Origin: Porodaedalea pini
Lineage: Eukaryota > Basidiomycota > Agaricomycetes > Hymenochaetales > Hymenochaetaceae
Reading direction: 5' to 3'
DNA length: 64,000 nucleotides
Assembly (NCBI GenBank): GCA_002794775.1
Contig: NBAY01000089.1
Span: 1 to 64,000, forward strand
Shown here in pieces: positions 1 to 8,977 of the stretch (positions within the stretch are counted from its first letter, which is position 1; every line of letters starts with the position of its first letter). The notes under the pieces are model-generated. The model ran no database searches. It was given only the letters and a program-made list of their open reading frames with translations, and was not told the origin of the DNA. The position numbers and the translations under genes are program-made.

Positions 1-90
1 CGTGCAAGGCTGGAAACTCGTTGGATCGCGATGTGGGGTGCGGGGTTGCACAGGGGCAAAGATACGCTTTGCAAATGTCAAAAAAAAAGT

Positions 91-689
91 TGAAGGCACC
101 TAGGTAGTGCCGACACTTGAGCCCACAAGACAGATGGGACAAAACAATCTTTGTTGCTGTCAGAGAGACTAGAATTACATACAGGAAAATTGTCTACTCA
201 CCTTTGTTGCTGTCAGAGAGACTGAGGCAACAAAGGCGTCGGAAAGGGTTCAAATAGAAGGGATTAGATAATATGAACTGTACAGTACCAGTCCGAAAGG
301 AATCCGTTGAGAATTACTCTTGGAAGATGTAAATCTTTGGCATACACATGCCGAAGGATCGCTCGGCTCGGTGCAAGTGTGTATGAGCTTCGGACGGGTT
401 TGTATTAGCTTCGGATGGGTTGTGAAGTGAAGGGAATATGAAAAGGAGATGAATAGAGTATAACGTGCCCTGCTCCGAAGGTCCGGAGGCTATGCTGCCA
501 CCAAGTCCCGGGCTCAGATTTGGTGCAGGTTGCGGTGTGGTTGCAGTGCGGTTGCAGTACAGCTGTATGTTGGCCTTCCAGAGTTTGTGCATCTCAGAAT
601 ATGGCAGCTCGGTACCTTGGAGTCATGACACAGTGTCCCGACAGTCAATGTCATGTCGGATGTGGTAAGAACACTCTGGCGGGCTTACA
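91..689 (-). repeat. LTR, family B, inverted copy
   Basis: Read on the minus strand this begins TGTAAGCCCGCCAGAG and ends GGTGCCTTCA, so it has TG...CA termini. It matches the plus-strand solo LTR at 6590-7252 along most of its length. It contains the same pair of direct repeats flanking a GTGAGT...TAG segment. The middle (U3-like) part differs: a GCAACC-rich stretch replaces the minisatellite of the other copy. No target duplication is visible; the right end abuts Ty3 pol sequence. Confidence 0.75.
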
Positions 690-2068
690 GTGAACCAGCT
701 ACAGACTTGGGCGTACCGGAAAATGAAACAGTCAAAGGAAAAGAGAGAGAATCGGCCAAGCCCAGAACAACCGAAGAACCGGTACCTGACTCTCTGCCAC
801 CAAGCGAACCTACACAAGTCCATGTAGCACCACCATGGGAAAGGATGGAACCAAAGCCTGGACCTCCCAACCCAACAATAGACATACAGAGGCCACAGTT
901 CAAATACAACATGCCGGCAAATGACCCCACAATGGTCAATGTGGTGTTTCGCCGATTCTTGGACTCCATGGTGACAATATCAGGTTGAGAATTGTTGGCA
1001 ACCTCGCCAGAGGTCAGACAAAAGTGCAAGGACATGATGATGGTGAAATGAAGTCCGATAAACCTTGATGAGGAAGGCATGGCCATGTACTCAGTAGGAC
1101 CCAGGCCAGGATCACCAGACGAGATGACGGAAAGGGAACCAGTCACACCAGCAACTGTACCGATTTGAGTCATTGACATATGGCTCGACAGAAAAGTCAA
1201 GGTAGAAGGACTACTTGACACCAGAGCCTCATTTATTGGACTCTCTCGGGACGTATGGAAACACCTCGGATTGCCGACTCTGAACAATGAACGAATCACT
1301 ATCAAAACAGCAGACACATCTAGGACCCAATCATTCAGACTAATACCATGACTCAGGATAGGACTTGGAGGGTTCTCAGTACTCATACAAGCACAAGTCG
1401 TACACCCAGCACCGTTCGATATCCTACTCAGCCAACCATTCCTTGCTCATTGCAAGGCTTGGCTTGTGGATATAGACGTCAATGACCAGGTACTGGAACT
1501 AGTCCACCCAGTAACGGAGGAAGATATAACAGTTCCAACTCAGAACAAACACGACAAAAACAACCAGCTAAGGAGGACGAGGATTTTTGATAGTCAATGA
1601 ATTGGTACAAAATCGACGAGATGAACAGGAGGCACACCCAGGCTATACCACAGATACCCAAGAACCAGCTACAGTACATTTCTCCTTTGACAGGCAATCT
1701 ATTGAAATCACTGTCTCAGAAATGAAAAGCACAAAATCAAAACAAAATATGGAAAACAACAAACCCCAAACAAACAACACAACAGGACTATTCTCTATTA
1801 ATCACCCATACAATAATGAATCTCTAATTCCTCGAACAAATCAAACTCACTGTACAACTCAGCCATTCTACAAATACAAGAAGGTCGCCGATTGTATAAA
1901 GCCGGTTCCAACCACACTCCCTGAAGAATACCAAATCACCAGGACACCACACTCCAACCTTCTGAAGGACCTTCCAGAATTACCGACCCATCCTCCACTG
2001 TTCTCACCTGGAAAATGACTCACCCAGGAATGGTATGACAAAATGAACATAGACCCAGCCAGATTACA
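690..2068 (+). pseudogene. Ty3/Gypsy pol fragment (protease and start of RT), element G copy 3
   Basis: This stretch matches the protease-to-RT section of element G copy 2 (about 34010-35390), so it is a third, shorter copy. The retroviral-type aspartic protease motif LLDTGASF of copy 2 reads LLDTRASF here, so the catalytic Gly is lost. The RT leader YKYKKVADCIKPVPTTLP is readable near 1870. Stops interrupt the frame near 986, 1051, 1168, 1348 and 2016, and there is a frameshift near 1540. Most stops fit CGA to TGA. Both ends are cut by LTRs. A dead fragment. Confidence 0.85.
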
Positions 2069-2546
2069 TGTCGAGCCTGTCAAGGGGAACACTCCTCTAG
2101 GCTGAGTGAAGGCGAGTTGACGGCGACGACGTATGCTGGGGATGAGCCTGTAGATGGTTCTGCTTTTATGTTAGGTGGAGCTTGGGTTGATCTCAAGCAA
2201 GGTGGCCTTGGCTAATGTCAATGCTGGGAATGCACTATAACTCAAGTGGGAACTTGGGACATGTCTTGCTCAGGTCTAGGTCGTCGCAGAGGTAAGAGGA
2301 AAAGCAGAACAAGTGTTCATGCGATTCCTGCTTGCCTTTTAAGCTCAGGACCTGTGAGACCATATTATCTAAGAGCTATATAGTTTATGTCACAAGTGTC
2401 CATGTGCACGTCATGGGAGTCATGAATAGTAGGAATGTGGGAAATGATTAGGAAAGATGGTTAAATATAATGAAAAGGAAACAAATAAAATAAGAGAAAT
2501 GGTAAAAGGGAAAATAAAATAAAAGGGAAATGTTCGAGTCCTGACA
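2069..2546 (-). repeat. LTR, family C, inverted copy (478 bp)
   Basis: Termini are TGTC...GACA, a good 4-bp inverted pair. On the minus strand it starts TGTCAGGACT and ends GGCTCGACA. It matches the interrupted plus-strand LTR at 6492-7665. It lies between the pol fragment and an IS630/Tc1 transposase fragment; flanking bases do not match, so no target duplication is claimed. Confidence 0.7.
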
Positions 2547-2913
2547 CCTCCATACTGTAGTGTCTGAAATGGTTACCCTTTCCAGCTCCTCCCTCACCTC
2601 ATCTAAGTACTGGTCCTTGTGATGCTCTATCATGCTCAAGAGATACTATAGTTCAGTTAGCTACAGTGAGTCATTACAATTCAAAAAATGCACTCACCTG
2701 TGTATCCACATAATCAAGCAACCTTGATCTTCCAGTCCTTGTGCCCTCCTGTTGTAAATGCCCCATGCACTCATGTTGAGCAACAATTTGGTGGATTGTT
2801 GCTTGATGGATATATATTTCCCTGGCCAGGTCATGCACGGTGAAGAGTCATGAATGATACAGTCTGATTATGATGTGTCTTGCATCATCTGAGAGTGCCT
2901 TGCCTGAAACCAT
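2547..2913 (-). pseudogene. IS630/Tc1-type transposase, N-terminal fragment
   Basis: The minus-strand reading begins at an ATG at 2913 with MVSGKALSDDARHIIIRLYH, typical of the helix-turn-helix start of fungal IS630/Tc1 transposases. One in-frame stop follows. An intron at 2646-2697 has a clear GTGAGT donor and an ATAG acceptor (52 nt). The second exon reads QYLDEVREELERVTISDTT, typical of the second DNA-binding helix region. The gene is cut at 2546 by an LTR before any DDE catalytic residue. Confidence 0.75.
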
Positions 2914-3179
2914 CATAGAACAATCTGAGAGGAGGAGGAAGTAGAGTGTTGGCTTTTGTGTTTGCATGGCAGTGGCTTGGCTAATATGTGCTCACATGCT
3001 CACAAGTGTTGGTAGTATGCACAGAAATTTGAGCATAGCAGTCAAAGCACAAAGTGGATGGATAGGAAACTTGCAGGGAAGATGGCTTTTATGTGTCTGA
3101 TAATTACACAAAAAGAACCATAATCTTAGCAGTCTTCTCGTCCATGCTGCAAGACCTGTTGTGAGAAGAGGAAGGTGGA

Positions 3180-3590
3180 AAGAGCTCAAAGTGCAACACA
3201 AACCTTGCTGCTGCACCACAAATACTGCATGGATTGGCTTCAAACTCATAGGAGCTGTTGGTATAGTCATATACTTAATTTACAGACACAGGAAAGAATT
3301 TTATAGGTAGATGTAGGGGAGCCATAATTTTTGAATCTCAGTGGAAATGTATGAGAGAACAGACTGGCTACACTTGTTTGATCTCCACCCACCTACACAG
3401 TCAATTTATTGCTCCCTATTTTCATATTTCTGCTCCTGAGAACCATGCCTTTTTTTGAGTACTTAATGAGCAGGTACTGTGCAGAATTTACAGAGAAGAT
3501 CAACATTTATTCTATTTTTTGATGTTTTGGCTCAGACACGGCACATTTCACATGAAATGCACATGTCACAGGACTTATGAAAATCACTGT
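3180..3590. repeat. Dispersed repeat shared with 18240-18655
   Basis: About 400 bp aligns with 18240-18655. It includes the run from AACACAAA through GGAAAGAATTTTATAGG and on to CACAGGACTTATGAAAA. It lies upstream of the IS630/Tc1 transposase start on the minus strand, so it may be the terminal part of that DNA transposon. Only one arm of the hairpin seen at 18.1 kb is present here. Confidence 0.65.
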
Positions 3591-3597
3591 AAAACAT

Positions 3598-3730
3598 TCA
3601 TTGCTGTCAGTCTCTGACAACAAAAAAGGTGAGTAGACACCTCTTTGTATATATCTCCAGTCTCTCTGACAGCAAGAAAGATCACTTTGGTTTGTCTATC
3701 TTATAGGCATTGTGTAGGTGCCTTCCAAAG
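3598..3730 (+). repeat. LTR 3'-end fragment related to family B
   Basis: It contains GGTGAGTAGACA, the following CAGTCTCTCTGACAGCAA repeat and the terminus GTAGGTGCCTTCCA, matching the last 130 bp of family B LTRs with substitutions. A mirror-image fragment lies at 6110-6228. Confidence 0.65.
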
Positions 3731-5634
3731 GAATTATAAATAATGTAATCATAGAAGCAAACAAGAAAATTTATGATAGTTTCCAACAATCATGTATTAT
3801 ATCTATGTTTAGTCATCCAGGACTCTAATCTGCCCAAGTTGAAATTTAGGAGAGCAATGAATATCATGTGGCTCTACTTCATAAGAATGATGAGAAGAAA
3901 AAGAAGGCCAATTGCAATAGTCTCCATCTTCAAACCAAGTAACTATATATGTTGGCCTCTCTATCAGTGGTGCATACCATAGCACAGGCAGTGACCAGGA
4001 TGTAGAATGCTTGGCAACACGGATAGCACAGTACTCTTGAACATCACAGCTGTGATTGTCAATGTAGGTGATCCATGCATAGCAGCATTGTCCAACTTTG
4101 AAGTGATATGAGAATTGCTTAGATGAAAATCAGCTTAAGCATAGTCAGTATAAGTTGAATAATATCCTCACATTAGTTCCCATATTCTGAGGTGTTTCAA
4201 AGAGATGGAATGTTTAGAGAGAAGATTCAGGTCTGGAAACAAATATTCAGAGCAGAGTGAGGAGAAGGATATTAGATCTTACAATAAAGATATGACCTGG
4301 TACTTGATGAAATGGCCTGGTTAGAATGCCTTTTTATAATTGTGCACCTCTGAACCTTTTCTGAGATACTTGAGTGCTTCTATGACACTTATCTCAATTG
4401 TTTCAGAGTGTGCCACTATTTTGAGTGCAGATCTGCCCCCCCCCCCCTGCCGAGATTTTGCTTTTTCAGACACTCAGCCACCTGAGGACCCTCAAAACAC
4501 ATCAGAAAGTCGGTAGATGATTCCTGAAATGTACATGGGACAATAAAGCATGCTTGTACCACTTGTAGGAATTATTTGATATGTGTAAAATGTTCATGCT
4601 AAAGATCTAGCCCTCCTCTGCCGCTTTTTTGTTCTTGGAGACCCTGGAGTCTAGGCACTGTTGGAAATGATGGAAAGGTTCCAAAATTCTTCTGAAACAT
4701 TTCGGAGATACTGTGAAGGGTTTGGGACGCTTCTGTGAATTATTCCATCCAGTTCCTTTCCTTCTGTAGTAAACCTGACAACTCCTGCCGCTTTTTGCAC
4801 TAAATTATTCTCTTATGTCTGTGGACCATCTAACTGACTCAGAGTTCTTTATAAGAACTATTAACATACAAATGGAGCGCATACACACAGCTTGGACACT
4901 TAAATGGATTTTATGTGGTGTGAATTGGGTTTTTGAGTGCAGATCTATCTCCCTACCGATATTTTCCGATTTTCGGACATCCAGCAGGCTGATGCACTGA
5001 ATATAGTGTCAGAAAGTATTCCATTGTGTCCCTGAATAGTTTCTGAGACGCTTTTGTGCTTCAATGTCGCTTATCTCAATTGTTTTAGAGTGAGTCACTA
5101 TTTTGAGTGCAGATCTTCCCTCCCTGCCGAGTTTTTTATGTTTTAGAACATTTGGATTCACAAAAGTTTTCAAAATGACTCAGATAGTTGATGTATGACT
5201 CCTGAAACGTATATGAGACAATACAGCACGCTTGGATCGCTTGAAGGAGTTCTTTGATAGGTGTAAAATGTTTATGCTAAAGATCTGCCCTCCTCCTGCC
5301 GAGTTTTTGATTTTATTTCAATTGTTTAGTGCTCCTGACATGTTTTAGTGTGAAATGGAACCTATCAGAAGATTCTTAAAGATTCTAGTCGCAATTGTTT
5401 ACCACTAGTGAGTTTCTGAATTATTAGTACCACTTTTGTGACTAAATATTCCTTCTCCCTGCCGCTTCTAGAGTTTTTTTCAGGGGGCCAAAAGATATAA
5501 AATGTGATAGGTCTCTCTGATAATATCAAGTACTCATTTCTGAGACATCTGCTGTCAGTTCTTTGTATATTTCCTGCTGATAATTCTGAAATTTATTCTC
5601 TCATTCATAGGTTCTCTGCCTGACCTTTACCAAC
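3731..5634. repeat. AT-rich non-coding stretch with diverged long-period repeats
   Basis: No convincing gene. A motif GAGTGCAGATCT followed by a C-rich run, then TGCCGA or TACCGA and a T-rich run, recurs near 4420, 4930 and 5105. A related AAAGATCT...TGCCG unit occurs near 4600 and 5277. The block starting at CTTATCTCAATTGTTT (about 4388) recurs about 680 bp later (about 5070) with many substitutions. Function unknown; possibly introns or UTRs of an old element. Confidence 0.45.
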
Positions 5635-6000
5635 ATGCCATTTCATACATCTCTGAAGTTTAAGTGTCTACCTGTAAGTGTCTCACTTATACTCTATCCT
5701 AACTCAGTCTTATATATTTCTCCATCCCAGCTTGAGTCAGATAGAAAACACAAGTTCTCCCAAAGGGATCTTGTTTTTGTTCAGTTTGGGCCTAATGGAG
5801 AGGTGATTGATCGAGGTGCAACAACTATTATTTCACCTGCTGGTTATGTTTTCCATGCCAACTTGCATGATGGAGAGTGGGTGCCTGTGTACAGGGTTGT
5901 TGCAAAGAGTGGTGGTCAACTGGTTTACTGGGTGGCACTAGAGTGCAACATGTATACTCTTCATACTGTTACTGTTGGTATCTTGCGACAGAGGGGGTGA
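5635..6000 (+). CDS. Hypothetical protein fragment with one intron
   Basis: I do not recognise this gene. The open frame from ATG 5635 contains a plausible 57-nt intron at 5674-5730 (GTAAGT donor, CTAAC branch-like site, CCCAG acceptor). Because 57 is a multiple of three, the unspliced frame also stays open. Spliced, it gives about 102 aa, beta-rich in character: RDLVFVQFGPNGEVIDRGAT, then GYVFHANLHDGEWVPVYRVV, ending TVTVGILRQRG. No signal peptide or membrane segment is seen. An acceptor-like CATTCATAG just before 5611 suggests upstream exons in the repeat-rich region, so this may be the 3' end of a larger gene or of a mobile element. Confidence 0.4.
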   Translation: MPFHTSLKFKCLPVSVSLILYPNSVLYISPSQLESDRKHKFSQRDLVFVQFGPNGEVIDRGATTIISPAGYVFHANLHDGEWVPVYRVVAKSGGQLVYWVALECNMYTLHTVTVGILRQRG

Positions 6001-6109
6001 ATACTAGTATGGGCAACATGTCAGCTATTGCTACTTATATAAATAGCTTTATCTCAGTTCAGGGCAGCTATCTGAAATGTTCAAGGTATTAGTGTGTTCT
6101 AAGAACACC

Positions 6110-6228
6110 ATTGGAAGGCACAGATGAGGAAAAATGATATTTGTTGCTGTCAGAGAGACTGAGGCAACAAAGGCATTGGAATGGGTTCAAATAGAAAGGA
6201 TTATATGTCCTGAGGTGGTGAAGGTATG
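6110..6228 (-). repeat. LTR 3'-end fragment related to family B, inverted
   Basis: On the minus strand it reads into CTCTCTGACAGCAACAAAT and ends GTGCCTTCCA, matching the family B terminus but with one of the two direct repeats and the spacer missing. With 3598-3730 it brackets 2.4 kb in opposite orientation. Confidence 0.55.
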
Positions 6229-6275
6229 ATTGCACATGCTGCATACATGTTTCTTCTTCTGTACTGTCAATCAAA

Positions 6276-6491
6276 ATGTTGCCATCACTGGGGCTGTTGA
6301 GGCATCACCAGAAGCCAAGGATGTACTTGAGGTGGACAGATGCTAGGGACCTGCTCCATTGCTTTGAGGATATCAAATTCCTCACCAATGATCTCACATG
6401 GGACAATGGATCAAAAACCAATTATGTCAGGTACTATGCCTTGGCCAAAGCTGCTGAACTCTGGGAAACCTTAGATGAGTTCAAAGCTAAC
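6276..6491 (+). pseudogene. Ty3 Gag fragment
   Basis: The readable protein includes FEDIKFLTNDLTWDN and YVRYYALAKAAELWETL. This parallels FEDIEYIAAECNLDD...YVKYYA at 29013-29336 and the FFEEVN...WARYYAL stretch of element G Gag, so it belongs to the same retrotransposon Gag class. It is cut at its 3' end by the family C LTR, whose first bases supply the stop codon. Confidence 0.65.
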
Positions 6492-7665
6492 TGTTAGGAC
6501 TTTATTTTATTTTCCCCTTTTACCATTTCCCTTACATTTAATCTGCACCTTTTCACAATATTTAACTATCTTTCCCAATTGTCCCCACATGTAAGCCCGC
6601 CAGAGTGTTCTTACCACATCCGACATGATACCGAGTCTGTCTGGACATTGTGTCATGACTCAGAGTACTGAGTCTACACCATGACACCAAGTCTACACCC
6701 CAACCATACCGAGTCTGAGTCTGAGTGCCAAGTCTCACAATCATGCTGAGTCTGAGCCCAAGTGCCAAGTTTTGTGACTGTACCGAGTCTGATCCTGAAG
6801 ACCAAGTCTGAGCACAAAGACCGAGTCTGAGCCCAAGACTCGGTGGCAGCATAGCCTCCGGACCTTCGGAGCATGGTATATTACATTCTATTCATATCCT
6901 TTGCATATTCCCTTCACTCCCCAACCTGTCCGAAGCTAATATGAACTCGTCCAACACTCATACACACTTGCACCGAGTTGAGCAATCCTTCGGCATGTGT
7001 ATGCTGATTTACGTATTCTGAGAGTAATTCTCAATGGATTCCTTTCAGGACTGGTACTGTATAGTTCATATTATATAATCCTTTCTATTTGAACCCTTTC
7101 CGATGCCTTTGTTGCCTCAGTCTCTCTGACAGCAACAAAGGTGAGTAGACAATTTTCCCTGAATGTATTTCAGTCTCTCTGACAGCAACAAAGATTGTTT
7201 TGTCCCATCTGTCTTGTGGGCTCAAGTGTCAGCACTACCTAGGTGCCTTCCACCACATTCACATGACCCACAATGCTCACAATATAAACAATATAGTATT
7301 AGATAATATGGTCTCATGGTCATTCATATAAGAGGCTGAGGAACTTGCACGAACTCCTTTTTCTGCTTTTCCTCTTACCTCCATGACAACCTAGGTGAGA
7401 CTCATCCGCCTATGTATTAATTTACATTGTATTAATCCTCTTACCTCCATGACAACCTAGTCTGAGTAAGCATGTCCCGAGTCCCCACTCAAGTTGCAGC
7501 ACATCCCAGATGACAGTCAGCTGAGGCCTGCCCTGTTTGAGACGTCTCCTGAACTCCCACCTAACATAAAAGCAGAACCGCCAACAAGCCTGTCATCAGT
7601 GTCATTGTCACCATTGTCTTGCTTTCACTCAGTCCAGAGGAGTGCTCCCCTCACAAGACTCAATG
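6492..7665 (+). repeat. LTR, family C, split by a family B LTR
   Basis: It begins TGTTAGGACTTTATTTTA and resumes at 7253 after the inserted LTR. It ends near AGAGGAGTGCTCCCC...GACTCAATG, matching the minus-strand copy at 2069-2546. Without the insertion it is about 506 bp. A 24-bp stretch (CTCTTACCTCCATGACAACC and neighbours) is duplicated near 7370 and 7440. The right boundary is approximate. Confidence 0.7.
6590..7252 (+). mobile_element. Solo LTR, family B, with 5-bp target duplication
   Basis: 663 bp, from TGTAAGCCCGCC to GGTGCCTTCCA. The 5 bp before it (CCACA, 6585-6589) are repeated directly after it (7253-7257), showing insertion into the family C LTR. The U3-like part (about 6625-6850) is a degenerate minisatellite of units like CCGAGTCTGAGCCCAAG. 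Near the 3' end, two copies of CAGTCTCTCTGACAGCAACA (7118 and 7171) flank a GTGAGT...TTTCAG segment. Confidence 0.85.
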
Positions 7666-7808
7666 TGTAAAACCCTCAAATGACAACCCTCAACCCTGCC
7701 CAGATGTTTTTGGACATTCCTGTATTATATAATCCATCCCTCCGAAACTTTCCAACCCTGGCTCTCTGCCTCAGCCTCTGGTGGAGAACACATTTGATGT
7801 GGACATGG

Positions 7809-8740
7809 TGTAGATCCTGACTTAGGGGTGTCTGGGATCAGCGGTCCTTTTGGGGATGTGATCGCGTGCTCTGGGAGGTTAAGGGTTGACTGCGGTAAGA
7901 TCAGTCCACGTACTGGTACATGTCAGTATGCTTTGGTACGCATCGGTACATGACGATATCGAGAACTAAGGTCGGTGACTCCGGTCGGGTCTGAACTTGA
8001 CCGGTATGGAGACAGTATGCACAGATAATTGACACCGGTACAATGCAATTACTGTGAGTGGTGAGATTCGAGTTACAGGACACAAGACGAGTGACGCTTT
8101 CGAAAGACAAGAGACAGAGACAAAGACGGAATGACTACGAGATGCATGAGAACTAAGATGAATCGCACTCAAGTTACCCTGTCTGAGAGAGACTCTGCGG
8201 TAGAACTGACTTGTCCTCTACCTACGACATAGGGTGCATATTTATACTAAGTCCAAAGATCTATCTACAGTTAATAATTTCCATATGGGCATAATGTGCA
8301 TATCAGTTGAAACATAGAGAAGTCAAAAGGAAAAGTCATAGGTCATAGAGGCGTGCATAGAAAGCATAGAAATCAGAAGAACATAGGAAAAACATAAATC
8401 ATAAGAGGAAAAATGTCCGCATAGCATCCGACCATACCGGTGCTCCACCAGAACTCAGATCGTCTAATTGGTATGTGGCTCCTGTTGTCGGACAGCAGTC
8501 CAGTACGCATCTTGGCTGTATGCTCCATGTGACCGCATCCCTGATCATCCAGATAAGATCTCCAGTACGTTCCGAATTGCTTTTGGAGATCTTGTAATGT
8601 GTTGCTGATGCAATTGTGAGGTTCTGATTTGAAACCGGACCAATTGGGTTCAGTCCAGTACTGATTGGTATGCGTCAGAACCAGTTCTCGAGTGCTTCTG
8701 GATTGATCAGCGGTGATGGGATGATCGGCACAGCTCTACA
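7809..8740 (-). repeat. LTR, family D, inverted copy (932 bp)
   Basis: On the minus strand it runs from TGTAGAGCTGTGCC to AGGATCTACA, the same TGTAG...CTACA termini as the plus-strand LTR at 27981-28844, with which it shares blocks such as TTCGGAACGTACTGGA. Flanking bases ATGG (7805-7808) and GTGG (8741-8744) may be a 4-bp target duplication with one transition. The 237 bp that follow, to 8977, hold nothing recognised. Confidence 0.7.
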
Positions 8741-8977
8741 GTGGGTAACTAGGTGAGTTCAAACATTGTCAACATTATCATTTGTTATCTTGTTTGCATC
8801 CTTCCATCTTATCATAAACTTTGCCAACAAACCCACTCAGTGTTGGTGTAACCCTGGTTCAAACAAACAACTGATCCCCATCCCACCTCCCACTTAGTCA
8901 AGGTAGATCTCACAGCAGAACAATGATGGGCCCTTCCCTTGTCAGCAAGGTACAACAAGGAATGACACTCATATGTA

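Noticed and set aside
690..1386. The 233-aa minus-strand ORF at 685-1386 and its counterpart at 34217-34807.
   Set aside because: They are the antisense shadow of the protease region; no features of their own.
4440..5480. CRISPR-like or satellite array.
   Set aside because: Unit spacing is irregular and long and units are strongly diverged; no short direct repeats with uniform spacers occur, and CRISPR is not expected in a fungal genome.
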